The notes: a model not told the origin generated them from the sequence alone. A DNA stretch of 64,000 bases from Symbiodinium natans (GCA_905221605.1 CAJNDS010002478.1:335068-399067); one strand, 5' to 3'; positions 1 through 12,115 are shown, counted from the first letter of the stretch. Numbers and translations are program-made.

Positions 1-40
1 AAACCCTAAACCCTAGACCCTAAACCCTAAACCCTAAACC
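1..40. repeat. Telomere-type repeat (CCCTAAA)n at window edge
   Basis: About five copies of CCCTAAA, one with a G substitution. The C-rich strand at the 5' end is the orientation expected at a left chromosome end, but arrays as long or longer lie inside the window, so an interstitial array is at least as likely. A degenerate G-strand version follows at about 140-260. Confidence 0.9.
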
Positions 41-280
41 TGGGCACAGCTCTGCTAAGCCTCGCTTCGCTACGCGCTCTGCAACAGGCTGCGGCATCAC
101 GGCCACTTCGCGGCCATACCTGGGGGCACGGGGAGATCGTTTAGGGTTCAGAGGGCTTAGGGTGTTTAAGGGTTCGGGGTTTAGGGTTTACCGTTCAGGG
201 TTTAGGGTTCAGTGGTTTAGGGTTCAGGGGTCTAAGGTTCAACGTTTATGGGTTTGAGGTTTTAGGAAGGCAACTTGACT

Positions 281-400
281 GAAGCTCTAAAAGGGCACTT
301 GGCAATCAACGCTTTTCCCATCTCGTACTCATCCAGCTCTTCCTGGCCGAGCTCCCCATCTGCAGCACAGTCTGCGAAAAACTTCTTGGATCTTTTTGGA
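281..400 (-). CDS. Possible EF-hand-like exon fragment
   Basis: Read on the minus strand, this piece gives FFADCAADGELGQEELDEY followed by EMGKALIAK. The pattern resembles an EF-hand loop (acidic positions, a central Gly, an invariant-type Glu) with its exiting helix. The first helix is short and some calcium-ligand positions are not ideal. A second minus-strand piece, rich in Lys/Arg and helical, lies at 467-620 in another frame and could be a neighbouring exon. Assignment is tentative: calcium binding is inferred only from the loop pattern. Confidence 0.25.
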
Positions 401-2021
401 CTACTGCGGTCGACCCTTTACGTTGCTTACTTAGAGCCATCGGTTCCCCGAGTTGGGTCAAGCTTCCTAGTTCGCTCTACCGAGGCCAGCCGAGATGAAA
501 TCCACGCCACGCACCTCGCGCTTCTGCCTCAAGGCCAGGGTCTTGTCTCGCAGGTCGCTGAGACGCTGCTTCCTGCCGCGTGTTTTGGCCATCACGCTGG
601 GGGTGTTGCAAGATTCCATGCTCATGGACAATAGAATGCTGATTCTTGGATTGAACACCCTAGCTCACTGGCAGACAGGGAGACTGAATCTGAGGACATG
701 GCGTCAGCGCCTTTGTTTTCGAAGACTTCTTGTTCTGGCCAGCAGATCACGCAAGAAGGCATGGGCTCACGATGACAACAGATCGTCGCGCTCGCGATTA
801 AACTCTGACTGTCATACAGGCGGCGTTTGACCGTACAGTCCGGCTGCCCTGCTTTTGCGGCTGCCAGGCCTTCATGATGCTAGCCTTCTTCCCGGAGCCA
901 CCCTGCAGGCAGGACGCTCTTGCCAAGGTGGCAAACCGGCTAGGAGGGTCTACTGCCGTGTGCCTAAACACACACATATCATGCAGCTTCTCAATCATTC
1001 AGAAGCAACACTAGAAGCCAAATTCGATGGCAAACTTACATTGACCGCAGGGACCTCCTTCTTCTCGGGTTCTGCCTTCGCCAGGGATGTGGTTCAGGGA
1101 TCTACCAAAACTGCCGTGAGAGAGCTCTTGATTTCCATATCTCAGGTGGCACCATGATAGGTCACAAGCACGTGTCAAAAGGGGTTTGTAAAGGACCTGC
1201 AGAACATGTTGACTTGGGGCAAGCTTTCCTGCTCGCCGCAGGCACGGACCCTCAAAGTTTTCGATCTCTCTCGAACCACGTGTGGAAGGCATCGTCATCA
1301 TCTTTGCGAACGCCGACAGCCCCTGTGGGATCCTTTGATTCTTAGCTCCCCCTCCGAAGGCGACGGACCTCGCCTTCTGATGCATCTTCATATCGCTTGG
1401 TGTTTGTATACATCAGCTCCTACACCTCTGACAAATCATGACCTCTGCGAGCGAGGAGGCCCTGGAAGTTGAAGGGTTAGGTCACTGGGATGTTGACAGT
1501 TTAGGCTCAGCTTTGATGGGAATCCATGATACACCTTGGAACCAACATAAGTTCACATAAGCTTCAAGCCTTGTCCGATGCCTCGCCGCCACCGAAGCCC
1601 TGCAAAAAAAGTCTTCGACTCTGTTAACGCAGGCAAGGCTTCTCAGGGTATTGTCGAGTAGCCTCCCAGAGGCCTGTGGCATCCACATGCCAGAAACATT
1701 ACTCTCTCAAAGGTATGCACAGCACTCACAATGAAGCAGGGCGCGCCTTCGACTCTGCATGCCTAGGTTGCTGCTGTGCGGCAGAAATTCAGGGAACAGC
1801 ACCATGAACCACTGTGTTTCCTGGTGTTTTCTGACTCCTGGCCTTCACTTCCACGGATCGCATGCCCAACAAAGCCCTGAGGTCAAAGCCTCTGCGTGGC
1901 CGGAAAGGTCCTCCACAGCGGCGCTGCCTCCGGGGATTTGAGTGCGGCTCGACTGACTGGGGGGAAGTCTGGCAGTCTAGAAGTCCACGCCCGCAGGGCT
2001 TCTGCCCACAATCGCTTGGCC

Positions 2022-2055
2022 AACCCTAAACCCTAAACCCTAAACCCTAAACCCT
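2022..2055. repeat. Telomere-type array (CCCTAAA)n
   Basis: Nearly five perfect CCCTAAA units with no recognised gene around them. Confidence 0.9.
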
Positions 2056-2470
2056 GCAAAGCGAATTCTGAGCTCCGAGCTCCCACAAAGCCGGGAGCGG
2101 CCTGGCCCGACGGAAGAGCACCACAGCTTCGGTAGAATGTTTCTTACTCTGTTCAGTCTGCTGTGTCCTGACGCTGTGGCTTTTCAGGCACTTCTTGCTT
2201 CTCTCAACCTACTCACAGCGGCCTTGAGTATGCCGGTGTGACCCCACCCGGCATCTAGAATATGTCCCAGGTAGGGCCAGCCATGGTTGAAATCCCCCTT
2301 GGCTCGGGGGTTGCCATCAGTGCTGCCTTCGTGAATTGCGGTGCCTACCGGGCAATTGCCACCCTAGGGCCGCATGTTGACTTTACAGCTCTAGAGGTGA
2401 TGTAAAGGAAATTCAAAGAGTGAAGCTTCAGCGTAAAAAGGAAACTGAGCAGAATACTGGGCTACATCAT

Positions 2471-2574
2471 GGGGGGTTTCCGACATTAGGGGTACCTGTT
2501 TGGGGTCCTTATAACAAGGGAATCCTACTATTCGGGGGTCTTGTTTTAGGGGTCCCCTATGTTCATAGATTCCC
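2471..2574 (+). mobile_element. MITE-like inverted-repeat element, copy 1
   Basis: This copy begins GGGGGGTTTCCGACATTAGG, then carries the family core (GGGGTCCTTAT, GGGAATCCTACTATT, GGGGTCTTGTTTTAGGGGTC). Its right inverted repeat is degraded. The family consensus has imperfect ~25 bp terminal inverted repeats of the type GGGGGTTTCCGAAATTAGGGG. There is no coding capacity, so it would be a non-autonomous element. Identification rests on comparing six copies within this window. Confidence 0.7.
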
Positions 2575-2664
2575 AAATACTCCAAGCGGTGGAAGTGCGC
2601 AAGCCTGGAGGGCCAGGGAAAGGACCGCGGCCCCGGAGGCCACCAGAAGGCGACGGAGCCATCT

Positions 2665-2771
2665 GGGTTTAGGGTTTAGGGTTTAGGGTTTAGGGTTGAG
2701 GGTTGAGGGTTTAGGGTTTAGGGTTTAGGGTTTAGGGTCAGGGTTTAGGGTTTGGGGTTTGGGGTTTAGGT
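2665..2771. repeat. Telomere-type array (TTTAGGG)n, slightly degenerate
   Basis: About fifteen TTTAGGG units with some TTGAGGG and TTTGGGG variants towards the right end. Confidence 0.9.
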
Positions 2772-3089
2772 GTAGGGTTGGATGGGAGAAGGGAGGCACC
2801 GTTCAACCTTTTGCACCCTTGAACAACTCCACAGCACGAAAGCAGGTGGGAAGCGCTCCAAGAAGCTCCCAAGAAGCCCCCAAGCAGCTCTCAAGAAGCT
2901 CCAAGCCTCCCGGGTCTCCTTGCGCTGCCCCGGAGAGACATGGCCCTGCGAAACTGCGAAACAAATCAACAACAACGGGGGGTTACTCACGGAGGGTCGC
3001 TCAGCTGAGGTGAAAAGATGATGCGCAGTGAGGGATTTGACTCAAACCAAAGAAAGAACGTGCGAATGAGCTGGGAATTGAAAAACCGA

Positions 3090-3720
3090 CAGTCAGACAG
3101 TCGCACGGTCAGACAGTCAGACACTCCAAGATCTTCTTAGGAAGGGCAACCAATGAGACAATCAGACACCCAAACACTCAGACAGCCAGACACGCAGATG
3201 CATGTGGATACTCAGAGTGGACTTGACGGTCCGTTTGTCTAGTTTATCCGTCTGCGCATTCAGAACTTGAAGAGTTCTCAGATGAACCTGATAGTCTACC
3301 TGTCCGACTGTCTGCCTGTTCTGATGTTCTGGGTATGAGAAACAATCAGACAGTGAGAGCGGCAGACACAGTCAGACACCCAGAATGCTCATACAGTCAG
3401 ACTGTCAGACGATGAGACTTTCGGACAATTGGAGTACGTAGACAGTCAGACATTCAGACTCTTGGACAGACAGACCGTCAGTCAGACTTTCAAGTTTATC
3501 GCCGGAGGGACGCTCAGACGCTCAAGATTCTCTAAGAAGTCTTACCGCAGAACCGGCAGACAATTAGAAACTTAAGAAGTTGACACTCATCAGACAGTCA
3601 GTCAGTCAGACAATTAGAAACTTGAGAATTTGACACTCATACAGTGAGTCAGTCAGTCTGTCTGTCAGTCAGTTAGAAACTTAAGCACGCGTTGACACTC
3701 AAACAGTCACACAGTCCAGA
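3090..3720. repeat. CAGACAGT-type satellite with a composite unit
   Basis: A degenerate tract of CAGACAGT / CAGTCAGT motifs. At its right end a longer unit of about 50-60 bp recurs three times near 3559, 3609 and 3669. Each pairs a GTCAGTCAG block with TTAGAAACTTAAGAAGTTGA-like sequence and then GACACTCA. It reads as a microsatellite that has spawned a higher-order unit. No protein is evident. Confidence 0.8.
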
Positions 3721-4862
3721 ACCTGCTGACACGCAGACCGGTAAGTCTTGGAGTCACCAGCACTTGCAGCCTGTCGTCTGGTGTTTGCTGTTGCTTTTGG
3801 ATGGACAGGCTGCAAGCTTCGTGTAGAGGTAGTAGATCAAGAATGACCGCTTGTGTAATCCAACTGAACAGCAGCCAGCGATACAAAAGCAGAATGTACG
3901 GGCGCAGGATTGGTTGAGAGAGGTGACTCCCCCCTTGCATGTGTCTTGTCTGAGTCTGCGGCTGAAGGCACCGGGCGCGTTTCCACCAACTTCTATAATG
4001 GCTGAGCTGCAGACATGAATGCAACACTTCACGGGATGTACGCAGGGAGGGGTGGGGGGGGAGGGGCGATTGAGCCCCGGGCGCCAGCAGATCTAGCACC
4101 CCCCTTTTTTCCGCCGCAGTCGCGCTCATGATGTTCATTTGTTGTGCATCGCGTTTGCATAAGCCTACGTGCAAGCATTGAGCGTGGCATCACCTTGCGT
4201 ACCAGCCATGTCCGCACACAATGCAGCTCGGCCACTGGGAATGAACGCACTTCGACATTGCAGGATCTGACAACACAGCGTGCAGCTGGCCAGGCGCGCA
4301 GTTGCAGTGTCACCTACTCCCAGGGAGTCTGCTGGGACCGTGGCAGAAATGGATGGCCAACGTGAGATGAAGGTGTGGCTGCGGGAGAACTGCTGATAAG
4401 ATCCCAACATGTACCTACTTGGGTCTGCAATTAACTCATGCGCCGTCTTGGCACGGTGCTGATGGATCAAAGCAAGCAATGCTCAGATACCTTCGTGCCT
4501 CTGATCTGAGCCTGAGCACGTTCAGGTTATGCTGCGTAAACTCTTTCGGCTCATCATACAACCAAAGAGAGAACTTAACAAACAGCAGCGTTCAACCTAC
4601 ATCTTCCTTTCCCAAATATCAAACCCCTGCCACTTCGGAAGCTTGCCTGCTCTGAGAAAGTCGATCCTACAAATACTACCGATCCACAGCTGCCACTTCA
4701 AACCAGACTTGCGAAGCATGAGGTGGGCACACAAAAATCACGTGGGCTAGGCGGGATGTTCCAGGGCTTGTCGAGTTTGTGGCAAGCTGGGTGACACGAC
4801 AAGAGGGAAGGATGCCAGCAACAAAGCATAGCTGAGCCGTCGGAGCTACTCAGAATCTACTC

Positions 4863-4917
4863 ACCCTAAACCCCAAACCCCAAACCCTAAACCCTAAACC
4901 CTAAACCCTAAACCCTA
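4863..4917. repeat. Telomere-type array (CCCTAAA)n
   Basis: Eight units, the first ones with CCCCAAA variants, the rest perfect. Confidence 0.9.
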
Positions 4918-5093
4918 AGAGCCCTTGCCTTGGCTCCGAATCAGCTTGCACCCGGCCCTCGCCTGGCCTGCTGGCTTTGGCAGGGCCTGTAAGGACTGAA
5001 CAAGATTTTGAAGCCGGCCCCCCTTTTGTTCCAACAGAACTACAAGTTCTGTAGCGAAGTCTATAACAATAGCTTCATACACGATAAACCAGT

Positions 5094-5914
5094 TTAAGAA
5101 ACTTCCATGTTAGAAGTCCAATCCTCAAGTCCACGGAAGCGCAGAGTGCGCAGCCAGAGCAATACGGCCCGGTTGGCAACGCGTAGCCTTCCAAATACGT
5201 GGTGCGTGAAACCGAAGCACCTCTGCTCTCTGCTGTCGATGCCTTCATATCTGAGGATGCTGTTCCGGCTCTGCGTCTTGCTCTCTTGACGATGGCGAAA
5301 GCTGTCGTAAGCGGCAACCAGCGGAGCTGAAGTGCAAACAACATCTTCGACTTTTGTGAGAAGACCTGCAGACTTTGTCAGGGTCATCGTGAGAGCCACC
5401 TGCGCAGTGAGCGTTTCATTGTGGAGTCCCTTCCCTGCCTTTGATGCTGCTTCGTCAGGCGATTTTTTTCAGAGATTGGAATTAGTCACTACTAGCCTGC
5501 TGCAAGCACATGTCCTGTTCCTAGACCGCGACGGATGCAACATGCAAAACAGAGCTGCTTCCGAGCCTCTTTCCGAACCGCTTTCCATGCTAATGCAGTG
5601 TCACTTTGGTCACTTGAGAACTGAAACCGACAGGCCGGGTGTTCTCGCACTGTTTTTGTGCAATAGGACCCCTTGTCAGGATTGCTAGGCTACGGTGAGA
5701 CTGAGAGCCCCTCCGCGGCTCTTCATACACACTTCCAGCACACACAGCTTTGAGGATTTTGCGAGGAGAAGTACTCGAGCGGCAAGAACTCGGGCATCTC
5801 TCTTGTGGACTCGGCAGCTGTGAGGTCCAGCTTCTTGTCACAGGCATCCCGGGCGGCGACCAGTCCAACGAACAGCGCTTGGACGAAGATAATCAAAGCC
5901 TCAGCGGGTGTCAA
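5094..5914 (-). CDS. Possible unidentified exons
   Basis: Two minus-strand stretches look more protein-like than their shadows. One, at about 5723-5914, is a hydrophobic helical peptide containing EALIIFVQALFVGLVAARDA followed by an acidic segment. The other, about 5100-5330, is a basic peptide containing VAAYDSFRHRQESKTQSRNS. They lie just downstream of the Rolling-stone-like gene on the same strand and could be exons of the next gene in the array. I do not recognise a family and cannot place the splice sites. Confidence 0.2.
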
Positions 5915-5967
5915 GTGCTTTTGTAAGCAGAGAACAAGCAGAGAACAAGTCTGCTGATTCGCAGATT

Positions 5968-6738
5968 TTAAGGCACAGCTGATAGTGCCTCATGTGCAAA
6001 ATGGGGCCGAGCCACGGAAGCTAGCCCAAACCCTAGCTGTGCCGCTAGTACTGGGTGATGCCAATCAAAGACCGAGTAGATCGGACATTCGTCATCGGGA
6101 TACACCCGATGACACTGCGAAACCATCGCATCCTCAGGGCACTCCCAACAGCCCCCAATCATGCCAATGTGCAAGGCAAAGTGGACGTAAGTCCATCCCA
6201 CATAGATGAGCTGGTAAAGAAAAAGCCAGCCGGCACGTGCGCAAGAGAAGGGGACACGAGTCATGAGAAGGTTCAGGACAAGCAGGAGCGCGTTGATCCC
6301 ATGAAGGAAGATGTCGATGTAGACGACCTCGCCGCCGTGGTAGATGAGGACCCAGAAGAGCACGGCAACCGTCAGCGACAAGGGCACCGACAAGGAGTTC
6401 AATGCGACGGAGATGCGGACGAGGCTCGGCTCGGGTGGCGCCACCTCGTGGCCCACGTGCCCCTGCACGTACTGGAAGCCCATCATTGCTACCACCCACT
6501 GCAAGACGAGGCTAAGGGCTTCGATCCAGCTCGCCTGCACGGTCAAGAATACAAAGTGATATGCTCCATCGCTCCTGCCCCGGGTCCAGAAGTTCCAAAC
6601 CGCATGTGCCGTGAAGATGGCGGCCCAAAGCGCCCTGAAGGACACCGTTGACAGTGGCCCCATCCATGGTGAAGTGGCGAAGGCCTGGGGCCAATGCTCC
6701 TCCTTCCACTCTGGGCATACGGAGCTGGAGAGCCCCAT
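5968..6738 (-). CDS. Rolling-stone-like multi-pass membrane protein
   Basis: An uninterrupted 256-residue protein. I chose the ATG at 6738 because it sits in a strong context (GCACCATGG); upstream in-frame sequence is low-complexity (poly-Tyr) and looks non-coding. Six hydrophobic segments are visible at roughly residues 34-50, 62-86, 113-132, 142-160, 170-190 and 228-242. The fourth reads DIFLHGINALLLVLNLLMTR. It is followed by a WTYVHFALHIG segment, and near the C-terminus SVFDWHHPVLAAQLGF. This order (LLYH..., HGIN..ll.Dl..., Y.....DW..P) is that of the Rolling-stone / AIG1-FAR-17a-like family. Known members act in membranes, for example in myoblast fusion in Drosophila; the role in algae is unknown. 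No introns are needed, unlike its neighbours. The family call is from pattern recognition only. Confidence 0.7.
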   Translation of the reverse strand: MGLSSSVCPEWKEEHWPQAFATSPWMGPLSTVSFRALWAAIFTAHAVWNFWTRGRSDGAYHFVFLTVQASWIEALSLVLQWVVAMMGFQYVQGHVGHEVAPPEPSLVRISVALNSLSVPLSLTVAVLFWVLIYHGGEVVYIDIFLHGINALLLVLNLLMTRVPFSCARAGWLFLYQLIYVGWTYVHFALHIGMIGGCWECPEDAMVSQCHRVYPDDECPIYSVFDWHHPVLAAQLGFGLASVARPHFAHEALSAVP

Positions 6739-7360
6739 GGTGCGCGCAATTTCGCGCGTCGCGTGGAGAAGGGCTCGGGGGAGCTGAAGCAAGGCACCAA
6801 CATTGCGGAAGCACGAAACTATGAAACAAGCCCACGCACACGAAGCACGCACAAACCATGCATGAAACCAGCTGAGAGGGCATATGTTGCACCAGGTCCG
6901 GGCCTCAGTGCCCTCCTGCCCGCGATCGCAGACATTGGACGTTTGCCTCGGCATCTGATAGCTGCACCATCTTATAAATAAGAATAATAATGAGGAAGAA
7001 TAAGTATAATGATAATAGTAATAATAAGCATCTTGGTTGACAGACTTGCTGCCGGCTGTTGATAAGGATCCAGCTTTCGCAGCAGCCTTTCGGACCCTGT
7101 TCAAGGATGTCTAATCCCCTCCTCCAACCCCCCTACCCCTGATATTACATGCTCCCATTAGTAATTATATTATAGTATATAGGCCTACTTAGGGGGCCTC
7201 TTATATTAGGGGAGGGGAGTACTCAGGCTACTCGCTCTCTTGGGGGGTGGGGGGGGGGGGGGCGAAAAAGGCCGACATCCGCCTTTCCATGGTGACTTCC
7301 CCATCGGGGATGCCAATGAGGCAGCTTGCTGGCAGCTTGGAGGACCTCCCAGCAAAAAAA

Positions 7361-7406
7361 TGGTTTAGGGTTTGGGGTTTTTTTAGGGTGGTTTAGGGTT
7401 TAGGGT
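7361..7406. repeat. Telomere-type array, broken by a T-run
   Basis: TTTAGGG units interrupted by TTTTTTT and GGTGG. Confidence 0.8.
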
Positions 7407-7737
7407 CCAAGACTAACTCCCCACACACTTGTTTTTAGACCCCAGGTGCAGTAGAGTGTAATGGAAGGGCGGAAACTCTTGCCAAGACAGCGCGGAACAT
7501 CAGCGTTGGCCACTCAAATTGCCCACAATGAGAAGAAACCATGCTTGTACTTGTTGCTAGTGCCCTCACGTGGCCTGTATTTTTGCCTGGCCTTGCACTT
7601 CGCAAGACAACCTTCAAAAAAAACCAGTGGACCCCTCACCATCAACGAAAGAGAGACAAGTTCCGAAAACCCAGGCAGACCCCCGCCCACATGCGGGAAT
7701 CAAATAAGCTTTCTGCAAGGAGACATACGGGGGCCTT

Positions 7738-7830
7738 CTCGGCTTGGCCTGGTGGCTTGGCCCGCTTGGCCAGCTCGGCCCACTCGGCCCGCTCGGCCCG
7801 CTTGGCCCGCTTGGCCCGCTGGGCCCCCCA
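7738..7830. repeat. 9-bp tandem repeat (GGCCCGCTT-type)
   Basis: About ten units of a 9-bp motif such as GGCCCGCTT / GGCCCGCTC. Read on the minus strand it gives a collagen-like Gly-Pro-Ser series. The frame is open for the whole tract, but nothing on either side looks like a collagen protein, so I treat it as a minisatellite. Confidence 0.75.
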
Positions 7831-9070
7831 GCATCCTCAGCTGCAGTCATCTTTTAGGGCGTGCCTTTCATTGGGCCACTCATACACTGCCAGGCAGCCA
7901 TCCATGAAGCGAGGCTGGGAAAAGCAGATGCCGCAGATGCCATTGCGCTTTGCCCCGTGGGCCTGGGTCTCAGATTTCAAGGATTCGTCTCATCGCAGCC
8001 TTTTGAGAAGCACAAGACATGCCTTGAAAGGCACTCGCTGCGCAAAGCCCTCTCTTTGAGGCCTTCGCATGTGTTCCCTCTGAGGCCCGGGGCCTAAGAA
8101 GAAGCAAAAGCGCGGGATCGGCTACAACAAGTGAGTTACATTGAGTTACATCCGAGTTTTGGGGTACATCGGGGGGAAAATCCCTGTGGTAGGAGATGCC
8201 CATATGGATCCTACCAAGTCCACGAAGTCCCCACTGCTGCCAAAGGAACTTGGCCTGTGCTCCTGCTTCTGAAGATCTCGAAAGTCAGCAAGCCAGGCCT
8301 GAAGTTGTGCTCACAACTGTGCGCACAACTTACCCTTGCCATGAATGACTTGCCGTGGCTCACAGAATCTCACAGATGCACACGCCCACCTCCCAGTCTT
8401 CCTCAGCGACCTCCGGGTGATCCCTCCACGGATCCTCGTAGGGCGGAGGCCTCAATGCTCGGCAAGCGGCCCAACGGACGCAGTGTGCCGCACAGAGTGT
8501 GCCAGGTGTGCGAGATGCCCCGGCCTCCATGCGGCCCCCAGCCTTGTCTGAGAATCCACCTCCTCAACACGCACACCAAACGTTTAGGAAATTCGTCATG
8601 GTTCTCAAGCAAGATCCTCATCGCAAGGGAGGTCGAAGGCAGGGCTCGTTGAGCCCGAGATGGTTGAGGCTGTGGAAGGCCTCGGGCGACGACATCATGT
8701 CTCAGTCATGTCGCCGGGAATATATGGGAAGAGGCGGATGCCGCTCGATTCGTGAGGGGTCTGCCCCTTGCCAGTGCTATAGCTTGAATCTGCCACAAAG
8801 GCAGGTTCATGCCATCAAGCAGGTTTGTCCAGGACAGTTGCATGGAAGCTTCTAGCGCGTCTTTGCTGTTGTAACAGCGCGACAGATGCGAGAGATGCAA
8901 ACCTAGAGGGTGGCTCTCAAGATGAGGTCGCGGCGAAGACTTGCAGGAGATGCTTGTCACGCTGAGCAAACCTCAGATGGCCCGTGGCTTCCAATCCACC
9001 GAAGCTGCCGAAGCTCACGGTGTCGCCGAGGCACTGCCGGCACCAGTGCTGCTTCGTGTAGATGGGTAGG

Positions 9071-9119
9071 GATGTGCCGGGTATGCCGGGTATGCCGGGC
9101 ATGCCAGGCATGCCGGTGC
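9071..9119. repeat. 9-bp tandem repeat (GGTATGCCG-type)
   Basis: Five units of GGTATGCCG / GGCATGCCG. The minus strand reads as GMPGMPGIPGIPG. The adjacent minus-strand peptide (near 8920-9070) is coding-like but unassigned. Confidence 0.75.
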
Positions 9120-10490
9120 GGGCCTTCAAGGGCAGGTTGGCTTGTTGGCCGCAGATCCACCACCAGCTCAGCCTCTGAGCCCGCTACTTCTCGCAGCGAG
9201 CACTAAGATGAAGCGGAGGGTCCATCAAAGGTGGACTCAGGAGAGACAAGTTTGCACGTGGCACCCACACACACACACTGCCACAGCAAAGCTTGAGGAT
9301 GGGATGCATGGTGAAAATATGGTACTCGTAGTTGAAATAGCACAGCACACATACAGAGAGAGAGAGAGAGAGAATCCGCCGCGTGTTCAGAGACAGGACC
9401 ACGAGTTCCAGGCGAGCGCCCAGTGACCCCAGCGCGGGCAGCCCTCGCTGGCGGCGTGCCGCAGCGGGGCAGGGCCTGAGCTTCGGAGGGCTTCGGGTTT
9501 TCGGGTTCAGGGCTTTGGGGATGCAGGTCCTCTTCTGTGGCTGTTTGCACTGTGGACCTGGCAGCCGCCCATTGGCCCAAGTTTCGGCTCGTCGAAGCCT
9601 CACTCAACGATGCTAAGCTGTGTGGGGGCTTCAGGTTCTGTACAAGGCAAGATGCTTCGTTGGCTACATGGAAATATGAAACAAGCATGTCAGACCTATT
9701 GATTGGAGGGATCCCCTGCACATCCCAGCCACGCACTGCGACAGAGCACGACGGCGGGAGGGCATGGCAGACCTGGCCCAGTGACAGCAAGTGTTGCCCT
9801 TGGAGTCGCCGCCAAGTCAGGCCAGAGTCACCCCGTGGTCTGCAGCGGAAGCGTACATACCTCACACCAGAGAACGGCCCATGTGCTAAGCGGCGACCGG
9901 CCGAAGAATCTCCAGCTCATGGCCGAGGTGCAGAAGTGCATATCATCATGTCATGCAGCATTGGTCAACCTCAGCGCGACAACGCGTATAACATCAGGCG
10001 TGCAGGTCCTACAGCCGCCCCCCCCCTTTCCGTGCTCTCAAAACAACACACAGAAAAGGTGTTCATGCAAACCAGCTTCAGGATGCACTGTTCACACACA
10101 CACACACACACACAAACAGGTCCTCTGTTCATGTCTCTGTCACGTTCCAGAGGGCTTTGAGGACACCTTTGGGGGAGAAGCAGATTACTTTTTGCGAGCC
10201 ACGTCCGGGTTGGGCCACTCCGCCGCTCCATGGAAGCTCTCCGTGAGGGCCCCCCCAAGCCCCGAACAAATGATCCTGATCTCAAGGAGGCTGCACTGGA
10301 ACGATCCCCAGAGCTTATTTGCTTGGGTAATCTTGGGTACCTTCGTCCTGGGGGGGGGGGGACATGAAACCAGCCCTCTGAGCAAAAAGGTGGCAGGAAG
10401 AGGCAAAAGCATCCAACATGCCTTAGACTAGGTTTGGCACACGCCTGAGAGGTCAAAACCTTGAAAGCTCCAATTGACGCTCTAGGTCAG

Positions 10491-10595
10491 GGTTTACGAA
10501 AATTAGGGGACCCCTAAATTGACCCCAAATAGTAGGATTCCGTCGTAATTAGGACTCCAAGAAGGTACCTATAGGTACCCCCAATTTCGGAAACC
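10491..10595 (-). mobile_element. MITE-like inverted-repeat element, copy 2
   Basis: Starts GGTTTACGAAAATTAGGGGA, carries the core ATAGTAGGATTCC, and ends GGTACCCCCAATTTCGGAAACC, so both terminal inverted repeats are present. Orientation is opposite to copy 1. Confidence 0.75.
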
Positions 10596-11300
10596 AGGAT
10601 TGAGGGTATCGGTTCATGAGCGCGCCCATTTTTCCCAGCATGCATCATTAGCCGCCTTGCGGCGAATTGGGCTAGAGAGGCCTTGAGCCCATTCCTGCAA
10701 CTCGGTCCATGTCTCAACATCTTTGCATCTAACTTAACACGTCAAATATAAAGCTATCTCTTGCCATGTTTCTATGCAGGAGCAGCTGTCCCCAACCTAA
10801 GCCTTGGCTTTCCCGCACTTTCCTTGGCCTCTCCTCCCCATAAGCCCCTCAGCCCAGCAAGCCGAAACGCGGCCGCTTCGGTGTATCCGGCCAAGGCCTC
10901 GGGGATGCGAGGGTGGCACATGGGGCGTGCGCTCTTACTACGAAGAACTCAACACGCTCTCACCATATTCTGAACAGGGAAGTCGGTTCACGATCGAAGC
11001 GACACAACGGGAAAGGAACAGAACCATACTACAGTTTAGCTTCGCCTCCTTTGCATCACATTATCATACAAGCTCTTTGCATCGGCGACTGCCATAGCAA
11101 GCGCTCAGCATGCTTGGGATCTAGCTCAGCTTCTTCCTCCTGCAATTCCAGCATGTTGCTTTGTGACGATTACAACTCCCTTGATGGACATTCACCTCAT
11201 CGACGCCAGAGGTTAAGAGAAAAGTCGCAGCCTCCCAATCCTCGAGGAAGCCACGCCGCTTCGTCTGGGAGACCTTAAGACAAGAGCCAGCTGTGACGTG

Positions 11301-11411
11301 TAGGGTTTAGGGTTTAGGGTTTAGGGTTTAGGGTTTAGGGTTTAGGGTTTAGGGTTTAGGGTTTAGGGTTTAGGGTTTAGGGTTTAGGGTTTAGGGTTTA
11401 GGGTTTAGGGT
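11301..11411. repeat. Telomere-type array (TTTAGGG)n, about 16 perfect units
   Basis: One of the longest and cleanest interstitial arrays in the window. A few degenerate units continue to about 11440. Confidence 0.95.
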
Positions 11412-12115
11412 TCAGGGTTTAGGATTGAGGGTTGAGGGTGGGATAACGCTCCGAGCCTGCTGGTTGAAGTCGAAGTAATCGCGGTTTTCCTTGCCGGCTG
11501 CTTGTGGTGTGCCAATATATGGGGTGGGCTGTCTATCCGCCCTCTGAATATCCTTTGCAGGGCAGCCGCGCTTCTGCGAGGCGATTGTAGTTTTCCCTAA
11601 AGGTTCTGTGTAGCGTATGCGGGGCTCGTCGGGTTCTGTGGGGGTGTCATGGGGCGTCTCCGTCATTCGGAGGGGTACTGAGGGGGTCTTTCGGAGGGTT
11701 GGGCAAGGCGGCCCACTGTTAGGGATTTTGGGCTGGGGCCCCCCTGGTAGGGAGGGCGGCGCAATACTCTGATTTTGCTGCCTTATCGACTCTTCGCGGC
11801 TCCCACCACAGACTCGTGACAAGAATTTCTCGCGGCTTTCGCCAGTCGTCACTACAGCATTTTCGGGTGGGTGGAAGAACCCTCTCTTTGCTACATTCTT
11901 TGTTTCTTGGCCGCCCTACCCACTTCACTTAGGCACAAGCACACGAGCACAGACAAGAAGTGCACCGCAGCTTTTGCAAAGCCTTTTGACACCCCTCAAG
12001 CCTATACCAAACGGGACGCGGTCAAGGTTTCGGGTTTACGGCTCGGCTGCTCTCCGGCGCTTTCCGCATTTGCAGCCTGACCCGTGTCCACAAGAAACTC
12101 CGAGGTGCACCACTT

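Larger units (their letters stand above)
41..5960. other. No confident gene; repeats and scattered coding-like pieces
   Basis: This stretch holds telomere-type arrays, one inverted-repeat element, a CAGACAGT-type satellite and only weak coding signals (an EF-hand-like peptide near 281-400 and helical peptides near 5.1-5.9 kb, all minus strand). Nothing on the plus strand resembles a known protein. It may hold short exons of unrecognised genes, because exons in this genome can be under 40 bases. Confidence 0.5.

Noticed and set aside
1-40. True chromosome end
   Set aside because: Orientation fits, but only about five units are present and longer arrays of the same type occur internally.
6739-7104. 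N-terminal extension of the Rolling-stone-like protein up to 7104
   Set aside because: It would start at TTG, is rich in poly-Tyr low-complexity sequence, and the ATG at 6738 has a much better context.
9203-9865. 220-codon minus-strand frame
   Set aside because: Composition is unconvincing, it crosses an (AG)n tract and shows no family pattern.
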